From positions 124,001 to 188,000 of the forward strand of contig JAHTBO010000008.1 in NCBI GenBank assembly GCA_019166125.1: a stretch of DNA of 64,000 nucleotides, given 5' to 3'. Below are positions 1 to 8,352 of the stretch, in pieces; position 1 is the first letter of the stretch, and each line of letters starts with the position of its first letter. The position numbers were made by a program, and so were the translations under genes. The notes beneath the pieces are model-generated. The model saw only the letters and a list, made by a program, of their open reading frames with translations, ran no database searches and was not told the origin of the DNA. Origin of the DNA: Alcaligenaceae bacterium CGII-47. Its GTDB lineage: Bacteria > Pseudomonadota > Gammaproteobacteria > Burkholderiales > Burkholderiaceae_B.

Positions 1-26
1 CCGGGCTCGCAGCTGAATCCACCATG

Positions 27-260
27 TTATGCGTCGTTTTCAGTACTCGCAAACGATTCGAGCAACTTCCTGGCCAGCTCCACCTGCTCTGTCGCCACCA
101 TCAGGACCTGCTCGTTCAGACTGGTCGAAACTGTCCCCGGGTACATTGAACTGAACGCCCCGCCACGCATGTGAAATCTGATGTCATAGGCTTGCATCAG
201 CGCCGTCACGACGGCAGCCTCAGATTCAGACTGCGGGGAGTAGACCGGTACCATATCCAT
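27..260 (-). CDS. DUF2007-type small protein
   Basis: This 77-residue soluble protein matches the DUF2007 pattern: an N-terminal YSPQSESEAA stretch that reads like 'information from two sources', a central beta-rich part with MRGGAFSS, and a C-terminal helix with VELARKLLESF. The family is annotated as putative signal-transducing and its biochemical role is unknown. The ATG is preceded by GAGGTGA at good spacing. It faces away from the next gene, with about 230 bases between them that hold no gene I can see. Confidence 0.75.
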   Translation of the reverse strand: MDMVPVYSPQSESEAAVVTALMQAYDIRFHMRGGAFSSMYPGTVSTSLNEQVLMVATEQVELARKLLESFASTENDA

Positions 261-492
261 GATTCATCACCTCGGTATGCCGTTGGCGGATAGGCCAAGA
301 GTGGATTCCGCCCCACCTCCTACTATAGCCGCTCGGGCCTCAACACGCAGCGGCGAGCTCTCGTAGCAAGGCGACCAAACATGCCCTTAAATGGGTCTTC
401 GATGCTACACTCGGGCCGTCCGTCACGGACGAGACGACGCAGGCCGCACCCGCGCCGCCTGCAATGCCAAGTAAAACTAAAAAGGGACATCC

Positions 493-705
493 ATGGAGCA
501 GCTCTATCAGATTCTCGCAGCCATACTCATCGGCACCGCCTTTGGCGCGGTACTCAGTCGGCGCAATACGATGCTTACGGTCAGCTCTCTTGTCGCCGTG
601 GCGCTAGGCGTCTTGGCGATCATCATGAACTCGTGGGTGCCTATTGCAATTGGGCTTGTAATTTTTTTAGCCGCTCAGGTGGTTCAGCGCGACACGCCGG
701 CCTAA
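493..705 (+). CDS. small two-helix membrane protein
   Basis: The 70-residue product is almost entirely hydrophobic, with two predicted membrane segments (about residues 5-22 and 28-62, the second possibly broken near the NSW) and a short polar tail. An AAGGGA ribosome site lies six bases before the ATG. I do not recognise a family. It ends three bases before the stop of the convergent DUF2520 gene. A longer overlapping frame from 381 has no ribosome site and looks like a shadow. Confidence 0.55.
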   Translation: MEQLYQILAAILIGTAFGAVLSRRNTMLTVSSLVAVALGVLAIIMNSWVPIAIGLVIFLAAQVVQRDTPA

Positions 706-708
706 GTA

Positions 709-1620
709 TTAAGGCTCATCGAGCACCTGGCGCATCGCTTGCGCCTGGGCGTCTTGCAGCCGCCCCGCTCGTTGGGCCAGGGTAATACTGCGACGGCAGA
801 GCTGATCATATAGCTCACGCATTTCGGGATCCAGCTGCAGCAGAGCCCGACGGTGTTGTTGCACCGTCTCGCCATCACCACGCGAGATCGGCCCTGGCAT
901 GCCGGCTGCCACCCCACTGCGCGACAGAGATTCCAGCGTGCCGCGCAACAAGGGTAGCAAAGCGCTAAGCGCTTGCTCTTCGGTCGCTCCCCAGGACTGC
1001 CACAAACGCACTGCCTCGGCCATCAAGACATGAATATGTTGCGAAGCATAGCCTCCCGAGGCGTGATAGCGCACGCGCGCCTCGGGAGGCAGACTTAAGC
1101 CTACACACCCCATGCAATGAGCCAGCCCATGCAACAAAGTGCTAAGTGACGCGGTATCGGCCTCGATTGCGATAGTACAGCCGGGCAGGCTATCGACAGC
1201 GGCCTGAGTATCCGCACCAAAGGCCTGCATAGGATGGAACCCTCCTATTAGCGCCCCGACATCTGCTGCCGGCTGCAGCACGGTAACCGGCGTCGCCCCA
1301 CTGCAGTGCACGACCTGTTGACCCGACTTCCAGACCAGCGTCCGGGCAACCTCGGCAATTGCGGCATCCGGGGTGGTAATAAAAACCAAATCACAGCCGT
1401 CCACGAGTGACTGCAGCTCAACAGCCTGGCAGGCTTCGAGCTCCTGTGCCATGCGGCGAGCGCTCTCGATCTGACGGCTGGCAACCCGAGCGGCAGGTAT
1501 TCCTGCTTGCAGCAACGCCAATGCCAAGGCCCGAGCCAATCGTCCCGCTCCGATAAACCCCACGCAAGGTGTTGCCAGCGAATGCGTAGCGCGATTCTGC
1601 TGTGACCCGATCATTGCCAT
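709..1620 (-). CDS. Rossmann-like DUF2520 oxidoreductase
   Basis: The N-terminal half is a dinucleotide-binding Rossmann fold with GFIGAGRLARAL at about residues 22-33. The C-terminal half is an all-helical domain typical of DUF2520 proteins, which resemble pyrroline-5-carboxylate reductase and ketopantoate reductase. Substrate and reaction are not known for the family. The length (303 residues) is normal. A GGAGG site about nine bases before the ATG supports the start. It may form a unit with the channel gene upstream, which ends 82 bases away on the same strand. Confidence 0.75.
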   Translation of the reverse strand: MAMIGSQQNRATHSLATPCVGFIGAGRLARALALALLQAGIPAARVASRQIESARRMAQELEACQAVELQSLVDGCDLVFITTPDAAIAEVARTLVWKSGQQVVHCSGATPVTVLQPAADVGALIGGFHPMQAFGADTQAAVDSLPGCTIAIEADTASLSTLLHGLAHCMGCVGLSLPPEARVRYHASGGYASQHIHVLMAEAVRLWQSWGATEEQALSALLPLLRGTLESLSRSGVAAGMPGPISRGDGETVQQHRRALLQLDPEMRELYDQLCRRSITLAQRAGRLQDAQAQAMRQVLDEP

Positions 1621-1702
1621 GTCCAGTTACCTCCGGTGATCTGACAAATTTAATAACTCCATATATTGAGCCGACACCCCAAAAGCACATCACGCGTAGC
1701 AT

Positions 1703-2596
1703 CTAGTCTCGCTGGTACTCCGGCAACTTCACACCACACGCCTTGCAATAGTTGGCATCTGCATCAAGCCCTTCAGTCAGACACTCATGGCAGGTACGCG
1801 TTGTGACGGGTATGCGCATCGCGCTTTGAGCCGCGCTTAGCTCGAGGGTGACGATACCCGTTGGAACAGCAAGCACACCCCAACCCAGGAGCATCATCAC
1901 CGAAGCGATGAAACGACCCAGGCCTGTTTGAGGGGTAATATCCCCAAACCCGACCGTCGAGAGCGTGGTGATGGCCCAATAGACAGATGCTGGAATACTT
2001 GTAAAGCCTACTGCAGGCCCTTCGACAACGTACATAATCGTACCCATGACAAGCACGATAGAGAGCACCACAGACAGAAATACCAAAATTTTTCGAGCAC
2101 TGGCGCGCAGTGCGCGGCCGAGCATCACGTACTCATCGACGAATGCGACAAGTTTAAATACCCTAAAAATGCGCAATAAGCGCAGTACACGAACACCGAT
2201 CAAAAAGGTCAGGCTCGGCATCAACAATGCCGCATAAGTAGGTGCGATCGCCAGCAGATCGACCAGACCGTAGAAGCTCAACGCGTAACGCCATCGATTT
2301 TGTACGCAGATCAGGCGTATGACATATTCAACTGTGAATAATAAAGTGAAAATCCATTCAAAGATCTGAAACAAGGCATCGTATTGACTTGACAAGCTCT
2401 CGACGCTCGCAGCCATAATAACCATAAGGCTGAGTATGATCGCGATGATCAGAATCATGTCGAATCGCTTGCCCGCCTTCGTGTCAGCCTCGAAAATAAT
2501 GACATAGAGGGAATAGCGCCACCCTTGTGACGGCTTGCCAAAATCCTCAATGGCCCGCACTGGCCGAGATCGTTTTGGTCGATTATCCTGAATCAT
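1703..2596 (-). CDS. voltage-gated potassium channel with C-terminal zinc ribbon
   Basis: This 297-residue protein has six membrane segments. A charged S4-like helix (RVLRLLRIFRVFKL, about residues 136-149) is followed by a pore loop with the potassium selectivity filter TVGFGD and then S6. This is the Kv/Kch-like tetrameric channel architecture and predicts potassium flux across the inner membrane. The last 30 residues carry CHEC...CKAC, a four-cysteine zinc-ribbon signature attached to the cytoplasmic end, which is less usual and could be a regulatory or assembly module. The start ATG at 2596 is the only in-frame choice upstream of S1 that I can support. Confidence 0.85.
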   Translation of the reverse strand: MIQDNRPKRSRPVRAIEDFGKPSQGWRYSLYVIIFEADTKAGKRFDMILIIAIILSLMVIMAASVESLSSQYDALFQIFEWIFTLLFTVEYVIRLICVQNRWRYALSFYGLVDLLAIAPTYAALLMPSLTFLIGVRVLRLLRIFRVFKLVAFVDEYVMLGRALRASARKILVFLSVVLSIVLVMGTIMYVVEGPAVGFTSIPASVYWAITTLSTVGFGDITPQTGLGRFIASVMMLLGWGVLAVPTGIVTLELSAAQSAMRIPVTTRTCHECLTEGLDADANYCKACGVKLPEYQRD

Positions 2597-2738
2597 ATAG
2601 GCGGTCTCTAGAATTAAATATTAGGATGATCATTCGGGCAATTGCCAGCATGCCAACCACCCCTGCTCCTAAAAAATTCCAGAAACCAAGCGTTATCAAG
2701 AAATAGGGCATCTATTTATATGGCACAGCATCCAGGTT

Positions 2739-4340
2739 TTAATCCTTGGAGGGCTCCGAATTCAAACCATTGACCCGGATCGCACCCCCAGCCGGTGTGG
2801 ACTGGGCGCCAAGCACCTTGCCATTAATGATTTGGCCATACAGGTCCGTCTTGGCATTATGAAATTTTTTCTGGGTTTCCTCGACCGAACCGTTGAAACG
2901 AGGATCCTGTGGTCTTTCTTGAGCATTCATGTAATAAGCCACATCCCAGGCCTGTTGATCGCTTAGCGTATTGCCATTACCCAAAGGCATATTGGCTTTT
3001 ATAAAAGCGGCAGCGGTCGCGATACTATGCATGCCTGCGCCCCAGTTATAGGACTGGTCGCCCCAAAGAGCCGGAAACACCATATTGCCGCTTACGCTTT
3101 GACCGGCACCATCAGCGCCGTGGCATAACGCGCATTCCTGCTGAAACACTTGCTGACCGCGGATATAGTCGGCTTTTTGAGTTGGCTCAGATAAACGCTT
3201 GTAACCCTGACCCTCGAGTTTGACGCCGGTGGGGGCACCTTGCGCAAGCCAATACATATAACTTTCCAGTGCTACGATCGTGTCACTGTCGGCCGGCGGC
3301 TTGGCCCCATTCATGCTGTATTGAAAACAGCCCTGTATGCGCTCAGCCAAGGTATTGACGTGATTGTTTTTTGTCCGGTACGCGGGATACAGCACATACG
3401 CCGCCCATAAAGGCGACGCATTTGCGCGCCGTCCCGCATCTATATGGCAGTTGACACAGTTCATGGTATTGCCCACGAACTGACCTGCATAGGTACCCGT
3501 TTTCAGGAAGATATCCTGTCCTCTTTGAACGACTTTGCCGAACTCATCATCGGGAATGGCATCGGCATCAGGCGGCGTGAAGTCTGGGGCTGACGCTGTC
3601 GCCGCCGTCTTGCTGCGCACCGTCGCATTCGAACTGGCCACTTGCGCTGAATGATTCTGTGCTGAAACCGGAAGTGACGCAAAATAATCGGCGACGGCGG
3701 TTATTTGGGTGTCACTCAAGCGACCAGCAATATCGCCCATCAGAGTCAGTGGACCTGCTGCACGCTTTTTCTCTTTCCATGCAAGAAGCTGTTCACGCGT
3801 ATATTTGGGTGGCAACCCGACAATGGCGGGAAAGGATTCACCTACTCCTACGCCACCCGGCCCGTGGCATTGAATACAGGCTGGAATGTTGTTGCCCCAG
3901 TCCCCTCGGTTAGCCAGCCACGCGCCCATCGAGCCTTTGGTAGGATACGTGTCCAGGTGTGCACTTAGCGCCTTGATATCAAAAGGCGCTGGCAATTGTG
4001 AATAGTACGCGGAAACAGCCCTTATCTGCTTTGCGTTTAAAGCTTTGGCGATAGGCTCCATAATTGGATTACTGCGTTCGCCTTGGGCGAAGCCTTGCAG
4101 TTGAAGCGCCAGATAACCAGCACCCTGCCCCGCCAGATGTGGAAATCCCGCTGCCGCCATGCCTTCACCTTTTTCTCCGTGGCAGGTGACACAGGCCAGC
4201 GCAGCACCACTACCCGATAATGCGATTTTCTCACCCTGTTCCGTCGGTGAGTCTGCCCACGCAGGACAGCCCAGAAATAGAGCACCCGAGAAAAGAAAAC
4301 CAGACACCCAAGGGCCGCAAAAATAAAAGCGTAACGCCAT
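2739..4340 (-). CDS. tsdBA: TsdB-TsdA fusion, tetra-haem thiosulfate dehydrogenase
   Basis: This 533-residue exported cytochrome has four CxxCH haem sites (about C50, C155, C295 and C403) after a signal peptide ending PAWA. The first half resembles a di-haem c4/c553-type cytochrome such as TsdB. The second half matches TsdA, including CVNCHIDAG, PLWAAYVLYPAYR and RIQGCFQYSMNG. C338 lies 39 residues after the H of the third haem site, the spacing reported for the unusual axial Cys of the TsdA active haem. It should interconvert thiosulfate and tetrathionate in the periplasm with the N-terminal half as electron acceptor. The ATG at 4340 has AGGAGA nine bases upstream; longer frames lack one. 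Confidence 0.85.
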   Translation of the reverse strand: MALRFYFCGPWVSGFLFSGALFLGCPAWADSPTEQGEKIALSGSGAALACVTCHGEKGEGMAAAGFPHLAGQGAGYLALQLQGFAQGERSNPIMEPIAKALNAKQIRAVSAYYSQLPAPFDIKALSAHLDTYPTKGSMGAWLANRGDWGNNIPACIQCHGPGGVGVGESFPAIVGLPPKYTREQLLAWKEKKRAAGPLTLMGDIAGRLSDTQITAVADYFASLPVSAQNHSAQVASSNATVRSKTAATASAPDFTPPDADAIPDDEFGKVVQRGQDIFLKTGTYAGQFVGNTMNCVNCHIDAGRRANASPLWAAYVLYPAYRTKNNHVNTLAERIQGCFQYSMNGAKPPADSDTIVALESYMYWLAQGAPTGVKLEGQGYKRLSEPTQKADYIRGQQVFQQECALCHGADGAGQSVSGNMVFPALWGDQSYNWGAGMHSIATAAAFIKANMPLGNGNTLSDQQAWDVAYYMNAQERPQDPRFNGSVEETQKKFHNAKTDLYGQIINGKVLGAQSTPAGGAIRVNGLNSEPSKD

Positions 4341-4513
4341 ATCGACTGTCTCCTGTCTATACGATTGTAAAATCATCAAGCGCTAACAAACAATCACGCC
4401 ATCATCCCGCCCAAACCCTAGGGATCCGCTGATAACTTTAACATTTTCGCTGCCGCCTCCTGCTGCGAAATGTTTCTGCATCTATGTTAAGCGGCGTGCT
4501 GCCATGCCTATCC

Positions 4514-5488
4514 CTATATCGTCAGTATCACTGATCCTTGGCGATATCTGGATTCCATTTCATGATGCGCTTGCGCTGCCTCAGCGAGGCTGAATGCGGT
4601 AATAGGGCCAGGCTGCAAGATATCGTCGTTTAACGCTTTGAAAAGTGCAGTTGCTGCGGTTTGCAGTTTTTCGGTCGTCCTCAAGTGCTGAAACACATTT
4701 GGCCGGGACAGCGAATTGGACTTGGGGAATAGGATCGATACTTCAAACGGCGGCACCAGGCCCGATGCCTGCCCATAATTAGCCAAATGACCACATGGAG
4801 CCAGGCATTCCAGCGACCCTAGAAAAGTATCCTTGCCAACTGCATCGTATGCTACCTGCACCCCTTTGCCGTGCGTAATTTCCTTAACCTGAGCAACAAA
4901 ATTATCTCGTCGATATTCAATGACATGACGACACCCATGGTGCTGTGCCAGTTCAACTTTATGTTCCGACCCCACTGTGCCAATGACCCGTGCGCCCAAA
5001 TGGCTGGCCCATTGGCTCAGCAAGGAACCAACACCTCCAGCGGCTGCGTGGACCAGCACCCAGTCCCCGGGCTTGACGGCGTACACCTCATGCACGAGGA
5101 CTTGTGCAGTGAGACCCTTTAGCAAGGTCGCTGCAACCAGGCGATCATCGAGGCCAGCAGGTACCGGAATCGCCACGCTGGCAGGCAACGTTCGTTCCTC
5201 TGAATAAGCACCGTAGCCCAGGTAGATATATGCCACGCGGTCACCGAGGCTCAAGTGCTTAACTTCGCTTCCCAGTTCAGTGACGACTCCAATCCCTTCA
5301 ATACCTGGAATCCCTGGTAGCGTTAACGTTTGATACAGACCAGAACGGACATAAGTGTCGTGAAAATTAACGCCAATGGCGGTGTGCCTGAGTCGAATCT
5401 CGTCAGCTAAGGGGGTTTGAACGATGACAGGTTGAAGTTTTAGGTTCTCAGGGGGACCTGCTTGGTGCAGCACGATGGCTGAAGGCAT
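4514..5488 (-). CDS. quinone oxidoreductase, zeta-crystallin family
   Basis: This is a medium-chain dehydrogenase without the structural zinc loop. It has the N-terminal GroES-like fold with GVNFHDTYVRSGLY, then the NADPH-binding AAAGGVGSLLSQWA and the C-terminal strand SVILTI. These are diagnostic of Qor-type NADPH:quinone reductases, which are cytoplasmic enzymes that reduce quinones or alkenals. I start it at MPSAIVLH because family members begin just there; the frame extends 20 codons further upstream with non-conserved residues. It stands alone between tsdBA and the substrate-binding protein. Confidence 0.85.
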   Translation of the reverse strand: MPSAIVLHQAGPPENLKLQPVIVQTPLADEIRLRHTAIGVNFHDTYVRSGLYQTLTLPGIPGIEGIGVVTELGSEVKHLSLGDRVAYIYLGYGAYSEERTLPASVAIPVPAGLDDRLVAATLLKGLTAQVLVHEVYAVKPGDWVLVHAAAGGVGSLLSQWASHLGARVIGTVGSEHKVELAQHHGCRHVIEYRRDNFVAQVKEITHGKGVQVAYDAVGKDTFLGSLECLAPCGHLANYGQASGLVPPFEVSILFPKSNSLSRPNVFQHLRTTEKLQTAATALFKALNDDILQPGPITAFSLAEAAQAHHEMESRYRQGSVILTI

Positions 5489-5713
5489 GGCAATCCAATC
5501 TAATTTGTCGGACCCTTTATTAATAACATAAAAAATGACTTGAATCACATCGCTTGAGGCCGCCTGGCATTGCGCTCATGACGCCAGCAATGTCACCTAT
5601 AGCCTGTCGGACAATACGTAGCAAAGCGCAAAAAAAAGCTAGCATGGTGCCCGACATGATTTTTAGTATCACGAGCTGACAATGATGGATTTATTCTGCA
5701 ATCAGGAGACCCC

Positions 5714-6928
5714 ATGAATAAACAGGGATTAATCAGCGTGGCCAGCATATTGCTGGCGCTATCCTCATCCTCAGTTCTGGCCGACGGCATCTCTGATGAT
5801 GTTATCCGTATCGGCTTCATCACAGATATGTCGGGTGTCTACGCCGATGGTGATGGCCCAGGGGGTGCTGAAGCCATCCGTATGGCCATTGCCGATGTCG
5901 GTGGGGTTATTCTAGGTAAAAAAATCGAATTGCTTGTGGCCGATAGCCTCAATAAGCCTGACGTGTCATCAACGACGGCCAGAGACTGGTTTGACAACCA
6001 GCAGCTCGACTTGCTGATTGGCGGCACGAACTCTGCAGCCAGCCTGGCCATGTCCGCTGTGGCTGCAGCAAAGCATAAGCTGTTCATCACTTCGGGTGCG
6101 GGCGCCTCGGCCTTTACCAACGAACATTGCAACCCCTATACGATTCAGTACACCTATTCCACCAGTGGGCTGGCTAGGGGAACCGGATCAGCCATTGTCA
6201 AGAATGGGGGCACCTCTTGGTTTTTCATCACGACCGACTATACCTACGGTCATGATCTGGAGCGTGATGCCTCAACGGTCATCACAAAGGCGGGGGGCCA
6301 AGTCTTAGGCGCAGTACGCACTCCACTTGGCCTGTCCGATTTTTCATCATTTATGCTTCAGGCACAAGGCTCAGGGGCAAAGGTTTTGGCGCTCGCGAAT
6401 GCGGGGGGAGACTTCATCAACGCCATCAAAACAGCCGTCGAATTCGGCTTGACCAAGACCATGATCCCAGTCGGGTTGACCGCTACCTTGCCAGACATCC
6501 ACGCACTGGGGCTGGAAGTCACCCAAGGCATGTATTTCACCGTGCCATGGTACTGGAACCGGAACGACGCCTCAGAGGCTTGGTCCAATCGCTTCGAGAA
6601 CAAGATCGGACGCATGCCAACCTATAGCCAGGCCGGCGACTATTCCGCAGCGATGGCCTACCTGGATGCTATCAGGCAGACAGGAACTGACCAGGCAGAG
6701 ACGGTGATGGCATGGCTAAAGTCGCATCCTGTTAATGACTTTTTTGTCCAGAATGGCGTGATCCGTGAGGACGGCAGGATGATGAACGATCTGACGCTGC
6801 TTCAGGTAAAAAAGCCGACCGAGAGCACTGGGCCCTGGGACTATCATAAGGTCGTTGCCACGATTCCTGCCACAGAAGCCTATGGCCCATTAAATGAATC
6901 GACTTGCCCAATGGTAAAAGGCAGCTAA
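5714..6928 (+). CDS. ABC transporter substrate-binding protein, Leu/Ile/Val type
   Basis: A signal peptide (cleavage near SVLAD) precedes a type I periplasmic binding protein of 404 residues with the family's opening IRIGFITDMSG-like strand and YADGDGPGGAEAIRMA helix. This group binds branched-chain amino acids, amides or aromatic acids and delivers them to a Liv-type permease. No permease or ATPase gene is nearby, so it is an orphan in this window and its ligand is open. CAGGAGA lies in front of the ATG. Its stop codon overlaps that of the convergent gor by four bases. Confidence 0.85.
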   Translation: MNKQGLISVASILLALSSSSVLADGISDDVIRIGFITDMSGVYADGDGPGGAEAIRMAIADVGGVILGKKIELLVADSLNKPDVSSTTARDWFDNQQLDLLIGGTNSAASLAMSAVAAAKHKLFITSGAGASAFTNEHCNPYTIQYTYSTSGLARGTGSAIVKNGGTSWFFITTDYTYGHDLERDASTVITKAGGQVLGAVRTPLGLSDFSSFMLQAQGSGAKVLALANAGGDFINAIKTAVEFGLTKTMIPVGLTATLPDIHALGLEVTQGMYFTVPWYWNRNDASEAWSNRFENKIGRMPTYSQAGDYSAAMAYLDAIRQTGTDQAETVMAWLKSHPVNDFFVQNGVIREDGRMMNDLTLLQVKKPTESTGPWDYHKVVATIPATEAYGPLNESTCPMVKGS

Positions 6929-8304
6929 ATCGGCGTTCGCATGCTGACGAACTCTTCTGCCATGGTCGGATGGATACCGATGGTGGCATCAAATTGCGCC
7001 TTGGTCGCCCCACATTGCAGCGCAACAGCAAACCCCTGCACCAGTTCGCCCGCATCCGCGCCGACCATGTGCAGGCCCAACACCCGGTCACTATCGGCGT
7101 CTACCACCAGCTTCATGAAGGTGCGCTCGGACGATCCCGACAGCGTATGCTTGAGCATTCTGAATTCACTCTTGAAAATTTTCACTGTGCCGTAATTCTT
7201 GCGCGCGTCCTGCTCGGTCAACCCGACCGTGGCCACGTTCGGGTGACTGAAAACAGCAGTTGGTATGTTTTCATATGATAATCCGCGCTTGCCTTGCTCA
7301 CCTGTCTGGAATAAGTTGGCCGCCACCACCATCCCCTCGGCAAGCGCCACCGGCGTCAAGGCGACGCGGTCGATGACGTCACCAATCGCATAAATGGAAT
7401 CAATGCTGGTCTTGAATTGGGCATCGACGATGATGGAACCATTTTCACGTACGGTAACCCCGGCCTTTTCAAGTCCAAGATTCGCAGTATTAGCCTGGCG
7501 CCCAGTGGCAAACAACACACACTCCGCATCAATTTCGTGCTTATGACCGGATTGATTCAATTTTAGGTGCTTAACCTCATCGAGCTCGGCGCTGGCGGCA
7601 TGTATGGATTCGACAATGGTATCAAACCGGACATCAATGCCTTTTTTAACCATTTCGGCGGCCAGAAATGGTCCCAGATCGTGGTCCATCGTGCGTAGTA
7701 GGCGACTGCCCCGATAGATCAACGTAACCTTACTGCCCAGCCCGTTCAGGATGGATGCCAGTTCGACTGCAATGTAGCCGCCGCCGATGACGACTGCCCG
7801 CGCTGGCAATCGATCCAAGTGAAAGAAATCATCAGAGGTGATGCCATGCTCGCTGCCAGAAAAAACTGGCTGAGTTGGATAACCACCGGTGGCAACCAGG
7901 ATGAAACGCGCGCTGATACGCTGGCCATCAATGAGCACAGTATGTGCATCCTCAATCTGCGCATGACCATCGAGCACTTCGACTAAAGCGTGCTCTAGCG
8001 TTGTTCGATACACGCGGTTAAGTCGCTCGATTTCTCGGTCCTTATTAGCCATCAAGGTTGGCCAGTCGAATGTTGCTTGACCTAACTGCCAGCCAAATCC
8101 TTTTGCATCAGAAAAATCTTCGTGAAAATGAGCCGAATATGACATCAGTTTTTTTGGTATGCAGCCGAGATTGACACAGGTTCCGCCCAGATCGCTCTTT
8201 TCAGCCAGCGCAACCCGGGCACCGTACTGGGCCGCAAAGCGGCTGGCGCGCACCCCACCCGAGCCACCGCCTATAGTAAGCAGGTCGTAGTCGTACGTAG
8301 TCAT
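6925..8304 (-). CDS. gor: glutathione-disulfide reductase
   Basis: The 459-residue flavoprotein shows the FAD-binding GGGSGGVRASR, the redox-active GGTCVNLGCIPKKLM, an NADPH-binding GGGYIAVELAS, the ATGRQAN motif and the C-terminal HPTMAEE with its catalytic His-Glu pair. It regenerates glutathione with NADPH. It lies only 48 bases after the SulP gene in the same direction, so it may be the last cistron of the sulfide-detoxification operon, where glutathione is the sulfane-sulfur acceptor. Start chosen at the ATG that opens the FAD strand. Confidence 0.93.
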   Translation of the reverse strand: MTTYDYDLLTIGGGSGGVRASRFAAQYGARVALAEKSDLGGTCVNLGCIPKKLMSYSAHFHEDFSDAKGFGWQLGQATFDWPTLMANKDREIERLNRVYRTTLEHALVEVLDGHAQIEDAHTVLIDGQRISARFILVATGGYPTQPVFSGSEHGITSDDFFHLDRLPARAVVIGGGYIAVELASILNGLGSKVTLIYRGSRLLRTMDHDLGPFLAAEMVKKGIDVRFDTIVESIHAASAELDEVKHLKLNQSGHKHEIDAECVLFATGRQANTANLGLEKAGVTVRENGSIIVDAQFKTSIDSIYAIGDVIDRVALTPVALAEGMVVAANLFQTGEQGKRGLSYENIPTAVFSHPNVATVGLTEQDARKNYGTVKIFKSEFRMLKHTLSGSSERTFMKLVVDADSDRVLGLHMVGADAGELVQGFAVALQCGATKAQFDATIGIHPTMAEEFVSMRTPI

Positions 8305-8352
8305 ATAAATTTCCTGGTTATGATGGGTTGGATCGCATCAATCAATACTTTG

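Noticed and set aside
381-785. A 134-codon frame overlapping the small membrane-protein gene
   Set aside because: Arg/His-rich composition typical of out-of-frame reading, no ribosome site, and it runs into the convergent gene.
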